The translations under genes were made by a program, and so were the position numbers. A stretch of DNA of 64,000 nucleotides from Pseudoips prasinana (lineage: Eukaryota; Arthropoda; Insecta; Lepidoptera; Nolidae), in NCBI GenBank assembly GCA_951640165.1, contig OX621252.1:15149934-15213933 (forward strand), given 5' to 3'. The notes beneath the pieces were generated by a model, which was not told where the DNA came from, made no database searches, and saw only the letters and a list, made by a program, of their open reading frames with translations. Shown here piece by piece: positions 10,316-22,567 of this stretch (position 1 is its first letter; the number at the start of each line of letters is the position of its first letter).

Positions 10316-10993
10316 AAGATTAAGTATTTCAGATTACAAAATGATTAGTTTTTTTTTGTAATCAGTTCAAGCTAATAGGTAACTATTTCCTAATCATGAA
10401 AGAGATTTAAGTTGTTTACTTTGTGATTATTATTTAGTTTTTATGCAAGTTGATAGTTACTTTATTATATTCTTATTTTATTAAACCTTTTTCTTTTATT
10501 TCAACCTTTCACTTAATTGATGAAGTTTACACTATTACACCATGCGATAGCAAAAGTATATTACATAAATGAGAATCCATCTTATGAACATTGATATAAA
10601 TGCATTTTATCTTTACAATAATCAAACAATACAGTAAGTTACTGTAAACAATCGTGCTTATGCTTGTAACTAGGTATTAAAGAAACTTGATTACTGTCGA
10701 ATAATAGTGTAATATAATATTATTAGTTTTGTTTGTTGACACTTTACACGAATAACCGTGTAATGAAAGTTTACTGTTATCTAGTCATAGAAATTAAGAA
10801 GAATATAAAAATAAAATGGTTTTTCATAAGTTGTCGGAAAACCGTTTAAATTAAAAATAACTAAAAAATCTAATGTAATAATATATTTTTTTATCTTTAA
10901 TTTGATATAATTTGTTTAACCCTATATACTTCCAAACAACAGTTATTCAAGTTTAATCGTTTTTATTTTTTCCTGAAAATTTGTGGTTTTTGA

Positions 10994-11017
10994 CTTACAC
11001 GTTTATTCTGTGGGGCC
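10994..11017 (-). repeat. Right terminal inverted repeat
   Basis: Its complement begins GGCCCCACAGAATAAACGTG, pairing with 8040-8063. ATCGAT follows at 11018-11023, and the further bases ATGTTTGT mirror ACAAACAT found left of the hairpin at 7974. Confidence 0.85.
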
Positions 11018-11031
11018 ATCGATATGTTTGT

Positions 11032-11812
11032 GTATTTGCTTAGTTGTGTAAATACGTGAAACCATATGAACTACCACTGATATAAACTTATCCACATTTC
11101 AATTAGAAAGTTGTACTATGTTCACACTTCGTTTGGGACAATACAGACTATACAATAATTGAAACTAACAAGTATTTATTTACATGATTATATGAGTATA
11201 CACTAAATGAGTAGCCGATTTAATTAAAGTATAATCGTGATTATAACAATTATAATTCAAGTTTTTCTTGATACTTTACTTTAAAAATGATTTGATAATA
11301 ATGATACACATATTCGATATCAGTATAATTGTTGGAACACGTATCAATTTTTTTTATTCAACGTGGAGTCTTTGTATATTAAGATTTTATTAAAGTGAAA
11401 CTTCTTAGAAATCTATTCAATAATCGACAAAGGGACGTAAATTGGAGGAAAAAATTAAGAGATTAAATCCATACTCACAAACTTTCGCATGTATAATATT
11501 AGTTGGAAGTAGGATATTTATTTATTAATGACACACCATCGACAGTTCACAATGCAACTTAAAATTGTTTTTATGTTTAAACACAAGTTCTGTGTGATTT
11601 GCCATTACAGGTGTATACAACATTTACAATAGGTATTATAACAAAACAAAAACTTATAAAACTATATTACCTAAAATTTGGTTTTAAATTAAAGAAAGAA
11701 ACTGAAACAAGGTTAACATGGATAAATTAATGAATGATCCATCATTAGATCATTGTTATATAAAAAAAACATTAAATTAAACAAATATATTCAGAGAAAC
11801 AACATTAATTGT
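11032..11812. other. Unassigned AT-rich DNA
   Basis: Nothing recognisable on either strand. Confidence 0.4.
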
Positions 11813-12120
11813 TTAAGTCTGACTAAGAATATACAGTATTACCCTTTTAAACTTTTTTATATTGGTCGGATGAAAAATGTCAATACTACTGTCGTAAGAT
11901 AACATTTCGTTGCAAGTACGCATTATTCTGTTCGTAGGAGCATTGAGTCCTAAGTTGGTTCGGCTATTATTTAGCTGGAAAGATCTAGTTATTGGATGTC
12001 TAGGTATAGTATGAGGAACAGTCAAATTTATAGGCATAAGCGTCTCTGGGGATAGTAGTCCCCCATGTAACAATCTATGTAGTGTTAACATATCGTTATA
12101 TATGTATGGGTTAGAAAAGG
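11813..12120 (-). pseudogene. LINE reverse-transcriptase C-terminal fragment
   Basis: The minus strand reads YNDMLTLHRLLHGGLL, then RSFQLNNSRTNLGLNAPTNR, then DIFHPTNIKKFK and a stop. This is the degenerate C-terminal tail of an R1/Jockey/CR1-type LINE ORF2. Upstream it runs into an (AAT)n tract near 12126-12144. The catalytic domains are missing. Confidence 0.5.
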
Positions 12121-12162
12121 TCTTCTTTATTATTATTATTATTTAGTGAAACACACTAGCAG

Positions 12163-12378
12163 CTAGTTAGATGATGCGTGAGTATCAAATAGCTTGGAGA
12201 TGAATTCCTTATCCAATCTGTTCTTGAAGGAATTTAATGTCGGAGACGTGACTAGTCTTTCTCGTAGTTCGGTAGTACTCTTTTTCTCATCTTGGGTCTC
12301 ATTTTGTAGGATTTCAAAACAAATATAATATTCCGAGTACATTCCAGTGTAGGGTAATCTGTGCAGTGTAAGTAACAT
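12163..12378 (-). pseudogene. Possible second LINE C-terminal fragment
   Basis: The minus-strand frame contains LVTSPTLNSFKNRLDKEF, resembling the NSFKNRLD block near the end of many LINE ORF2 proteins. The rest is not recognisable, so this is a weak call based on one motif. Confidence 0.35.
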
Positions 12379-12787
12379 TTTACCGGTAAAGCTCCACAGA
12401 ATAGAAACTGGAACAAAGAGTTATGTGGAGTCACTAAAATTATACAAGATTTTCATTGTGTATTTTTACGCGCTTCCATAATATATATTTAGTCAATGGT
12501 TTTAAATAATATGAGCTTACCACTAAATTCCACTTTGACGATTTATGCATAATATGACGAATTTCAAACATCGGGGTTCTATATCTGCGTCTATTAGCTA
12601 AAATAATCTAACAAAGGGCATAAGTTAGTTGCCACCCATCTCTAGAATACATATGTGTAAAGAATACCGAAGTATACAGACCTGCTGAAACGTCTATTAG
12701 TGAGAAACACGTCTGCGACACTTATCTAGATAATTAAAAGTGATTTTTTGGAGTTAACTGACAACAACCGCACTCGATATATTTCGC
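12379..12787. other. Unassigned AT-rich DNA
   Basis: No gene or repeat was recognised. Confidence 0.35.
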
Positions 12788-12965
12788 GTTTCGCGGGGTT
12801 TTTGTAAACATGCTATAAGCGAACACACACCATATCCCGGCTCTTAACATCCATTTATGCGTAGGTACACATATGTATGTTATGTGCGGTGAACGAACCT
12901 GCAACACACAGGTGCCGAGATAGAAACGAGCTAGGCGACTACCTAGACCACTCGATTTAATCGTT
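12788..12965 (-). mobile_element. Degenerate tRNA-derived SINE
   Basis: TTCGCGGGGTTTTTGTAAAC at the left and, inverted, a box-B-like CAGGTTCGTTCACCGC near 12900 match the layout of the 5035-5215 SINE. Sequence divergence is high. Confidence 0.35.
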
Positions 12966-14304
12966 TAAGCAGTAGTTACATTACAAAAAATATATATATT
13001 AGTCTCCCCGTAAACGTGGCACTTTCTTTTATTGACCATAGATTGATGGGTCCACGTAAAATTAGCCCGCAAAATATAGAAATTAAAACACTTTAAAGGT
13101 TTAAGAGATACCACAAAAGGATAAGTCTTACGCTCTTCATAATTACTTGGCTTGGTTTTTAATCTCTTGAATACCAATTAAATGCGAAAATTTGAAAGCA
13201 ATAGCCTTTTAAGTAAGGAGATGGGTATTAAGTATAACCATCACCTACTTATAAACAGACCTGTATTTCCGCAATCCCCTCCATATACCAGCCTCAACCA
13301 GCTATTCGACCAGAAAGACATTATTATCATAACATTTAGCTTTATCAACAAAATAATATTGTGGAATAAAGGCTGTCTTGTTTTGGCATGATTACTCCCC
13401 CGTAATCGCGACAAAACAAACAAAAATAAACAAACAAAACAAGGGAGACATTGTACATACCCAGTTGTGTGGTTGTTATTCAGTGCATTGTTTATTACTA
13501 TATTATAAGATTACTAACATCAGGTTCAGAACTTTGTACTAACAATAGATGGAAAATGTTTTATCCGAAATAAACGATTCTTATTATTATTATTATTGTT
13601 CCATCATTGTAAATAAAAAACGTCCCAGACTTATTTCTCGTTTGATGTATTATTATTATGAATAATAAATAAATCATTTATTTGCAACAAAAACCATTAC
13701 ATTACATTTTAACCCACAAAACTGCGTAACAGTTGATCGGCGGGATTAGGGCTCGTTACTTTAATAGTGTTCCTTAGGTTAAATAACATTCTACATATTC
13801 GTTCTCGTAAGAACTATTTCATAACTATAGCTACTTTTAATTGGTTACATGGTGATGTTCGCTGACAGTTGTATCAAGCTTTTAAGGTATCAACGAACTC
13901 GGTAAGCTATATTTGTCTTATTTGTACTCTACCTAGAGTACTGGGCGGTAATCTTAGGTATTAGGTCACTACTGACATGGCGTCGACTGTACTGTGCCTT
14001 CCAACATATTTTTCAGTAAGTTTATTCAATGCGGTCCCCAAAATTTAGCGAACCCTTTTGGGGACAAGCTAATTTACTAAATCTATGATTCCATAAGCCA
14101 ATTAAAGGACTGCCCGCCGGTTAATTCCTTTAGTGACGTTTGCGATCCTACAATCCCCACTGCCATTTTGGGATGATTTCCGTCATGGGTTAAATCAGAT
14201 AAAACCTCTGTTATGAGTTAGTTTTACAGTAAATTCAAAATCTGGCTATAAAACCCGTTTATAAACGCTTATATTATTTATTAATACTTCTGTTCGATGG
14301 GAAT
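12966..14304. other. Unassigned AT-rich DNA
   Basis: It contains (ATT)n at about 13581-13598 and a small hairpin (GTCCCCAAAA against TTTTGGGGAC, about 14035-14065). No gene was recognised. Confidence 0.4.
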
Positions 14305-14372
14305 GTACATAGGCGGACTTAATGCCAAAGGCATTTTCTACCAGTCAACCTTAGGGTAGTGCAGAGAGATCA
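14305..14372 (+). repeat. Dispersed repeat fragment
   Basis: Shares CGGACTTAATGCCA and GGTAGTGCAG-like words with 1098-1165. Confidence 0.4.
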
Positions 14373-14399
14373 TGGCAGGTGCACTTATGTATTTAGTTA

Positions 14400-14696
14400 T
14401 CTATACAAATAAATAAAATTGGAGTGTCTGTTTGTAATATTGAAATAACCGTTTTTTTTCTACATAATATGAATATATATACGGTACCTACACCAATTAC
14501 ATTTTTAAAAATTTTTGTCTGTCTGTCTGTCTGTTTGTTCCGGCTAATCTCTGAAATGGCTGGACCGATTTTGACGGGACTTTTATTGGCAGGTAGCTGA
14601 TGTAATAAGGAGTAACTTAGGCTACTTTTTTTTAGAAAAAACAAAAACATCAAAATAAACTAATTAACACGCGAACGAAGTCGCGGGCACAGCTAG
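14400..14696 (+). mobile_element. Non-autonomous Helitron, first of a tandem pair
   Basis: It begins TCTATACAAATAAATAAAAT after an A and ends with the hairpin CGCGAACGAAGTCGCG, then GGCACAGCTAG. It is AT-rich and non-coding, with a (GTCT)n run at 14517-14536. The CTAG end directly abuts the TC start of the next Helitron. Confidence 0.75.
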
Positions 14697-14865
14697 TCTA
14701 CTATATAAAAATAAGTCGGGTTTTCCTTCCTGACGCTATAACTCCAGAACGCACGAACCGATTTCCACGGTTTTGCATTCGTTGGAAAGGTCTCGGGCTC
14801 CGTGAGATAAATAGCAAAGAAAATTTATAAAATTTAACGCGGGTAACACCGCGGGGCACAGCTAG
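14697..14865 (+). mobile_element. Non-autonomous Helitron, second of a tandem pair
   Basis: It begins TCTACTATATAAAAATAAGT and ends with the hairpin CGCGGGTAACACCGCG, then GGCACAGCTAG, followed by T. At 169 bp it is a different family from its left neighbour, although both end alike. Confidence 0.75.
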
Positions 14866-15684
14866 TTATAATTATAAATAATAATAATTACGAAAACTAT
14901 CTATAATGTATTAGTATAAACAATTCATACTCTACAATAAATACTTTATGATTTTAATCTAATGAATACTATACTATTCTATAATAAATACATTTACTAA
15001 AATTATTGATGATACATTTCTGCTTGAAGCTTCATGCACACATGTTGATGTAACTAACTAAAATCCAAATTTATTAATTAACTGAAATGTTAAACAGATC
15101 CGGACCGGCTTAACTTTACACTTGAATAGGTGATTTTCAAATCTGAAAGGTTAATCAGATCCTGAAGATCCTATCCTCTGAGGTTAGTTTGATTTATACG
15201 AATAAATACGAACCTAAGTCAGACATGTTCTACTAAGCGCAACTGAACTTTCTATTCTTAACCTATTCTTTCAAAATATCATATAAGGAACGGTATCGAA
15301 AATTCGGAAGCCTAATACATTGCGAAACGATACCATTAGCATTCAATCTTCTAAAATATAAGTAAAACGTTATTCAATATTTTCAAATACACTAAATCTT
15401 GTTAGGAGCTTATTCAGCGAAGCTCCTCCATAATAGATAATAATACGGAAGGAATCTCTCGAATCGATTTCCGGCGGAAATGCTAAGACTCAGCAGAGAT
15501 ATTGTTTGAGAGATAGTCATAAAATATTACCTGTATCTCTTTGTTCTTCAATTCAATTTTATAACGTAGTGTATTTTGTGTGTTACGGTGCGACGTGAAT
15601 AGTAGCGACGGAAATGAATAGGTTAGTTAGACCTAAGAAATAGTGTTTTAGTATCGGAAATAATGAGTTTCATCGCCGCTCTTA
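14866..15684. other. Unassigned AT-rich DNA
   Basis: No recognisable feature. Confidence 0.4.
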
Positions 15685-15861
15685 GAGCCTGTGCATACCA
15701 CGTTTTCTAAACGTGCCGCGTTTATCCTACAGAGCGCTTTTATCCTACAGAGTAGTTTGGTGTTTGTTTGAATCGATACAAACGCAATGCTTACGCGCGT
15801 CTCTATCGCTACAAACGCGCATCAACGACCCGCTTAAAAAACGTGGAGTGCAATAAGCCCT
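15685..15861. mobile_element. Probable MITE, 177 bp, TA target
   Basis: The left end GAGCCTGTGCATACCACG and the inverted right end AGGGCTTATTGCACTCCACG are similar and continue into an ACGTTTT-type word. TA lies outside both. The interior is GC-richer, with repeated TTTATCCTACAGAG words. Confidence 0.5.
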
Positions 15862-15864
15862 TAA

Positions 15865-17499
15865 GTAGCTAATGATAACATCTAATGAAGATAAAATTCG
15901 AAAGATTCTAACCTGAAAATATTGCTATTTTTATTGTTTATTCCCATATGAATAACGTTAAACTTAGGGCGTTTCTACACCGAACGCCGATATCGAAAAA
16001 ACGACGCCGACATGGTATAAAATATAATACTCTATCTTGTATTAACGCATTAAAATATTTTACATATAAGGTGTATAATGGGCGGTCTTATCGCATTAAG
16101 GGATAAGATGGAAAGAAGCTTAAAGCTTGGAAAATAATAGTATCTTCTTATTTTACAAATAATACCACTGAGGTTGCTGTGTACAGACGCCCGTCAGTCT
16201 ACTACCATCTTCAATTATAACATAATCTAATAATTCTTATACACAATTCAACAAAACGCTTTTATATTTCACGCTGTTAAAGCTGTATAGGTCAAACATT
16301 AGATGTAGTGGCAACACTAAAATCCCAGTAGAAATCTTCCAACACACATTAGTAAGATTACATTCCTTCATGGTGAAAACAAAACTAAATGTATATTAAC
16401 TTTACGTACTCACTAACTACCCTGAGCTGCCTCAGAAGCCACTAAACTTCAAAGACTTGTACAAATAAATAATTAACTTGACTCGTGACCGAAAGTAATC
16501 ACTCTTTTGCTACCAAGGTACGTTTATCAATAAATAAAATGTTATGTTATCGAAATCAAACCATGCTCCAAGTAATTATTTACCAATTTCGAGGCTCAAT
16601 GATCTGAAAACGTATTTATGAAACGAATTGTATATCAAGTATATAATGTGTTCCGCGTGAATGATGACAAGAGGCAAAAAACGAACGGAAAATACGTTGA
16701 AAATCATAAAGACACAGATTTCTGTTACTTTCCAGACATGAAACCAAAAACTAAAATAAACGTTGAATAAAAAATGTAACCCACCACACAAAACCATAGT
16801 CCATTAAATCAAAAATGATTATGAGTTACCAAAACAATCATTTTCAATGTTTTACATTTGTAGCACGTCATTTTAGGATTTAATGATGTTGCCTTGAGAT
16901 TTAAACATGGGTCAATATCTAAATGTTAATTGTATCCGAAACAATTTTCAAATATCATGCTACTGAACAATCTGTTTCATCAAAACAAGCAAATTGCTGG
17001 CTGATGGTAAATATCTGGCTGCCAGGTGGGCATCAGTAAAACACTCATCTATGTGGAGAACAGCCAATGAAGCTTTTAATTATGCTCCCATTCAGCATCT
17101 CGGAAACTTCCTACTAAAGCTTGGATGCAATTTATATTTCAGTCAGAAAAAAAATAAACAGCGTACTCTCTGGAAGCGATATCATTTTACGACCTTAACT
17201 GATACTTTTTGCTGTAGGCAGCAATCTCCTCTTTCAGAGTTGGCACGTTGAGATCGAGGTTCTCACACGTGATGGTATATTATTATGATATAAATAGATT
17301 ATTTTTTAACTATTTTAGCATAATATTAAATGATTTATATACGATATCGATATTAACTTAAGACAAACAAAGGGTAAAGAACAAATGGAGACAAAGCTAC
17401 GATCTGTCATCTGTGTGTGTATCCTTAGGTCCTAGTACATGTCCACATAACACGTTTAATTGTAATTTAGTATTAAACCTACTTACTTACTCTTTTTTT
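15865..17499. other. Unassigned AT-rich DNA
   Basis: I see short open frames but no domain, repeat or splice pattern worth calling. Confidence 0.4.
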
Positions 17500-17715
17500 C
17501 TCTTAATTCTCCCTACGAGACTAGTACCTCCCTCTGACCCACCACTGCAACTCCTTAAGCTAGGATCAACAGTGGCACACAAGGAAATGGCACTCAGCGA
17601 TGAGGCTCAGGCATGTCCCGGGAATGACTTTAACTGTCTTGCATTAACGAATTTAATCAGAAAGAAAAAAGGCCGATTGCGAAAATGAAAAGTTCCACTT
17701 TCTTAGTCTGTAATA
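17500..17715 (+). repeat. Unclassified dispersed repeat, copy 2
   Basis: Inverted relative of 7757-7960. Shared words in order are CCACCACTGCAACTCC, GATCAACAGTGGCACACAA, GAGGCTCAG, CATGTCCCGGG and ACTTTAACTGTCTTG. Confidence 0.6.
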
Positions 17716-18695
17716 AATGTAGTGAGCGGAATGACATATATTGAGGTCCGGAGTACAAATACAGTTTTGTATCAAAAAGTGTAACTGAGATTTATTTGGG
17801 CAACAAAATAGCCAGTAGCAGACATTTCAAAATGCTTTTTTGCGAGTGAATGACATTTTCAGGTGCCTTGTTGTGTTGAGATGGACTTTGACAATGCAAG
17901 TGTGCAATGCGATGTATTCACTTTTTAATTATTCTTTTGCTTTTTATCATACAGCCAAAAATAGTTGCGTAGGAGCCATAATAAATCTACAGGATATAAA
18001 ACTACCCGAAACTAACATATCTAAAATTAAAATTGCAATAGTAGGAAATTTTTATAATTTATAAAAACATAACTTTTTTGACGATGTTTTTTATACAAAA
18101 TATATGAATTATATAAAAACAACTACTAAATTAGAACATTATATAAGCTCTTTCTAGGCCACAGAAAATCTGGAGGTTTTGGATGTAAAATCTAATTATT
18201 ATGGAGTCATTTGCGTATTTATTGTATAAATACTAAAACATTCGTTAAAATAGTATTCGTTTTTTCACTTCCAATATCTTTGTAAAGGCACCATTGAGAT
18301 TCACTTTGCGCCTTAAGACGACGCGTGAAAAATTGATCATGCATTCTAAAAGTATCGCACTTTCCACTTTAAAAAAATACGCCCGTTCCGCCTGTAATTT
18401 TAATTCTATACTACAAAAAAAGCAGACAACTTCACAATCTGCCTTTATTGTACCCTGACAGCGAACACGGAAAAGACTTTACCGTTCTCACACATAAATT
18501 CCAATTACTTACACCAACAAAATTTTGTAGGATTCCGGTTTCCACTGGCGTTTGTGTTCGAAGAAATTATACAATGGCAATAGATAGGTATGTATTCATA
18601 CAAAAGTAAACACAACTTAAAAATGGAAGCGATGTTAATTTAAAAATATTTTTCGTATATTTTAAAGTATGCTCCATGAGCTAAAAAATAAAATG
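17716..18695. other. Unassigned AT-rich DNA
   Basis: No gene or repeat was recognised. Confidence 0.4.
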
Positions 18696-18696
18696 A

Positions 18697-18960
18697 AAAA
18701 AGTGAAGTGGCAGTGGGTATGGCACATAGCTCGTATAACTGACGGCCGCTGGGGCAGACAGGTTCTCGAGTGGCGATCACGAACCGGAAGTAGCATCGTG
18801 GGCAAGCCCCCCTACAAGATGGACTGATGATCTTGTTAGGGTCTCTGGAAGACACTGGATATGGGTAACGCAAGACTGGCAATTATGAAGAACTTTCGGG
18901 AAGGCCTCTGTCCATCAGTGTGTGTACGTCTTCCGTTACATATGATGATGATAGTTATGA
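18697..18960 (+). pseudogene. RTE-type LINE 3' end
   Basis: The frame at about 18700 reads DGRWGRQVLEWRSRTG, then VGKPPYKMD and stops; the following ARTRWI/LGEAYVQQW-type block is present only as frameshifted DNA. The copy ends in an ATGATGATG tail. This is the C-terminal end of the RTE-like LINE family common in moths, 5'-truncated and dead. It points toward the inverted copy at 19237-19456. Confidence 0.65.
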
Positions 18961-19236
18961 AAAATCGTACAACAGAGACAGAATCATATTATAAGTACTT
19001 AATTTATAACATATGGATACTACATTCTATGTGTTGGATGACAGTATTGCCATCCATCGTGTCAATGCTGTCAGTTTTCTGAATACTTTCCCCGACAACG
19101 ATTAGGAGGATTCGTTTGTCGACGTTTAGTTTTATTTTAATTTATATGTACGTAGGTTTAATTTAGTTAATAATTTTTACTAACATAATTATATCCAATA
19201 TACATATTAGGATACAAAATTAAATAATATATGTTT

Positions 19237-19456
19237 CATCATCATCATCATCATATCAGCCGAAAGACGTCCACTGCTGGACAAAGGCCTCCCCCAAAGA
19301 TCTCCACAACTGCCGGTCTTGCGCTATTCGCATCCAGCAGTTTCCAGCGACCCGCACAAGATCATCGGTCCATCTTGTAGGGGGCCTGCTCACGCTGCGT
19401 CTTCCGGTTCGTGGTCGCCACTCGAGAACCTTTCTGCCCCAACGGCCGTCGGGCCA
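19237..19456 (-). pseudogene. RTE-type LINE 3' end, inverted copy
   Basis: The complement gives the same C-terminal block as 18697-18960, with GGCAGAAAGGTTCTCGAGTG followed by CGACCACGAACCGGAAGACG. The (ATC)n run at 19239-19251 is its tail. It is 5'-truncated and oriented tail-to-tail with the other copy. Confidence 0.65.
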
Positions 19457-20539
19457 ACATACATATAAATAAATATGTACAATATTTATAACTAACTATA
19501 ATTCAAGGTATACATTTATTTACGTGAAACAAGGTTCAAGGTGGTTCACATAGTTCTTATATCTGTAAATAATACATGATATAACTTTACAATATACATA
19601 CAAAAGTCTAAGTCTAGAGTAATGTAAATAGTCATCCAGGTGCGTTGCAAAAATTTCGCCATTGCTGCCTTTGAGTATATAATAATAATAATAATAACTA
19701 AGTATAATTACGTTTTATATGTATATATCAGTGCGCGTTCATTTTTAGATTAGAAAGAATATAATAGCTTTTTCTCTTTACCAAAATACATTTCTGGATT
19801 CCATTATTTATGAGCTGTGTTGCGTAAATATCAAAACGGAGCAAACAATTCTGACTGATACTCGTAAATCTTCGATTTAGCGAACGTACCAATTGAACCT
19901 CCCGGTAACTGAGTTACGTTTTTCCATTGTTCACAATTTTGAGCTTGCCGCGGTATACGTGACGGCCAAATCTGATAATATCCACTATGATTTGAGTTAT
20001 CGTGCCAAAAAGATTTAGTTAGAAGCACAATTTTATGCTGCGGTATGCTGTGTTCCTTTGTTACTGAACTTATTGGAGCAAAAACACATTTACGAATCTA
20101 CGCTTTTGTATAGTCTATTTTACAGTAGCACATTTTTTGCCGTGTGTAACGTAATTTTGGAACCACTGTTTTGCCGTATTCATTTGTATATGATGTTATT
20201 CTTGCTGTTGGCAGTCTTTATTAATCAACTATCCGACTAGTCGTAGTCACAATGATGCATAGACCTTGTCCGATTTGGTTGTTTATTAAAAAAGAAGAAA
20301 AGGTATAGTAGTATTTTATGAATACTACTACGTTTTGCTAGGGTAGATTTTGACCCACCCTAGCAAAACAGGCGTGGATTGCTATCATGTTCTAGGCTTT
20401 TTTTAATCAACTTGATGTTTACAGTTAGCCTTTGAGGCTTTCACTGTCTCACCGAACTATAGAGGAGAGTGGATGCTCAAGCCATCTCTAAAATATAATA
20501 AACGTTAAAAAGGTTTCTACCATCCTACTTTATTCTAAA
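19457..20539. other. Unassigned DNA with one orphan frame
   Basis: A minus-strand frame at 19831-20028 (about 65 codons) contains LPGGSIGTFAKSKIYEYQSE and a stop; it is unlike any family I recognise and could be a last exon or chance. A hairpin at about 20331-20370 pairs GTTTTGCTAGGGT with its complement. Confidence 0.25.
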
Positions 20540-20884
20540 CTAACTTTTGCCCGCGACTTCGTTCGCGTGGAATAGTGACTTCCGGCAGATTTTTGGTTTT
20601 ACCCACATAGTTCCCGATCTCGCGGGATCTCTTCCAAAAATAAAATGTGGAAGATATTCTAGGGAACTCTTCAAAAATCAACATAATGAGCTCTGCTTTT
20701 GAATTGAAGATATTATGTATACTCACTTAGGGCATTAAAGCCGTTATTGCCGATCGAAAAAGGCGAAAATGTTATTTTTCCCTTATTATCAAAATATTAT
20801 TTTGATTTGCAATTTCAGAAAAAAATACTGTTTCTCCCTTGAAAAATTTTCTATTATTTTAGGCTTACAGATTATTAAAGTTTC

Positions 20885-22008
20885 TTACACCAAGACATTT
20901 CTGTATACCACGTTTTTAGTTTTGCCATCCTTTGCAAAAATATATAGGTCTTGTGGTTTTGACACTCTTCAGCACGCAACGTAGAGTTGTTCATGGGAGA
21001 AACAGTCTTTTTCAAGATGTACCCCCGCAACTTTAAGCGTTTGCGCTTGGGCTTTATTTATGGTCATTGCAAACGCAGTTTTCAGAATTGAATTAGAAAT
21101 GGCGAATCAGTTGGAATGATGGGAATGCGGGGAATAATTACAGTTTCACCTTTTGCCATTCCAGTCATAATAACGGCTTTAATGACATTCCATCCTAAAT
21201 AGGTTACTTGTATCCATGTGCCGTTACATAGCCTTGGTGGATCTAGGTTTCTCATAAGCATCACAGGAACTCCAACTTTCAGCCTCAACTTGTGAGAAGG
21301 CACTCCTGATAACTCTAAGGAGTTGAGAAACTCTGTTGGGTAAGATGTCACTTGCTCGGTATCCACGACGTTATCTACTGATAGATACTCGATGACATCT
21401 CCCTCTACGTCAGACATAATTTGGTCATTTATCCGGCCCACTATTTCATTTGTTGGCGCCAATATCGCCCTTTCGCATAACCATTCCCGATTTTCGATAT
21501 TAGCGCGTAAATTCGGATGGACACTATTTTTTAAATTGTATGTGCTATCCACAATTTGGCATAATTCGCTGCTCAGCGTGATCATACTCTCGGAGTCGGT
21601 AGGCATACGATCCTCGCCGATCTTCAGAAGAGCAGCAGCATACTGCCCGGCTTGACAATCATTATGGAGTAATACTCGCATATTCGTCGACAGTGAAACC
21701 TTTTGCAGATGTGTCCATAGCACAGATGCTTTTAAACAGGCATTGATTTCATCTGCCGGTGTGCCCCTTGCTATAACCGGCAGGGTCTGCCGGAAGTCAC
21801 CTGCCAATAGAACCACCATTCCTCCCATAATACCTTGATTGTTTTTTATGTCTTTCATCGTGCGACGAAGTGCTTCGATTGCTCTTTTATGGGACATCGT
21901 ACATTCATCCCAAACCAGCAGTTTACATTGTTGCAACATTCTTCCACGCTCACTACTTTTACTTATGTTACAAACTGGCATTTCCTTCCAACGCCATCTA
22001 TCGAGCAT
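20885..22008 (-). pseudogene. Helitron PIF1-type helicase fragment
   Basis: The frame from the ATG at 22008 carries CNISKSSERG, motif II (LLVWDEC, DE at residues 34-35), motif III (GDFRQTLP, residues 70-77), an ILAPTNE block and LKVGVPVMLMRNLDPP. It stops at 21082. After a frameshift the C-terminal motif continues as TINKAQAQTLKVAG and LYVAC, where a TGA replaces the expected serine of the CSRV-type motif VI. It then runs on to a stop at 20885. Walker A and everything N-terminal are absent; the first 12 codons look like unrelated sequence. Not functional. Confidence 0.8.
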
Positions 22009-22095
22009 AGTGACAACTCGGATTATTTAGGTATCTATACTCCGTTCGGGCATTTTCTTTGTACTAAAAGTTTTATTATATTAATATTATTTTTT

Positions 22096-22557
22096 TCATA
22101 CCTTTTTACTATTTATTCACTTTTTTCAGACGAATTAAAACAATAACATGAACCGAACTCGTGTAACGATCGACACCATCGCGCGATCACCAACTCGACA
22201 TATAGTACTAATAGAATTATCTATACTCCGTTAGAGCATTTTATTTGTACTAAAAGTTGTATTATATTATATTTTCATACCTTTTTACTATTTATTTACA
22301 TTTTTCCGATGAATTTTCAGTACTGAATTGATGCCGACTCTTGACCAATAGATGGCGCTGTATGTTCGGAATAAATTTTATTTTTTATTTTATTTTTGCA
22401 ATAAAAACTATCCTATGTCCTTTCTCAAGTTCCAAACTATGTCTGTACCAAATTTCACACAAATCGGTTCAGTAGTTTAGGCGTGAAGCAAAGACAGACA
22501 GACAGACAGAAAGACAGACAGACAGAGTTACTTTCGCATTTATAATATTAGTTTGGA
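22096..22557 (-). repeat. Tandem copy of Helitron 5' region, inner
   Basis: Nearly the same sequence as 22568-23016, including TAGATGGCGCTGTATG, a (GACA)n run at 22495-22527 and the 5' terminus TCCAAACTAATATTATAAAT. Small indels shift the period between 471 and 459 bp. Confidence 0.8.
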
Positions 22558-22567
22558 TTATTTTTTT

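Larger units (their letters stand above)
8040..11017 (+). mobile_element. DNA transposon of about 3 kb, decayed, with terminal inverted repeats
   Basis: The left end reads GGCCCCGCAGAATAAACGTG and the inverted right end GGCCCCACAGAATAAACGTG; 22 of 24 terminal bases agree. ATCGAT lies immediately outside both ends. Because ATCGAT is its own complement, it may be a target duplication or part of the inverted repeat. Motifs resembling the inner TIR (ACACGAATAAACGTGT) recur at 8266-8281, 8343-8358 (inverted) and 10746-10761, as expected for subterminal transposase sites. The interior carries a broken DDE-type transposase at 8589-10315. Confidence 0.8.

Noticed and set aside
12252..12434. Minus-strand frame overlapping the LINE fragment at 12163-12378
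   Set aside because: Alternative frame of the same DNA without motif support.
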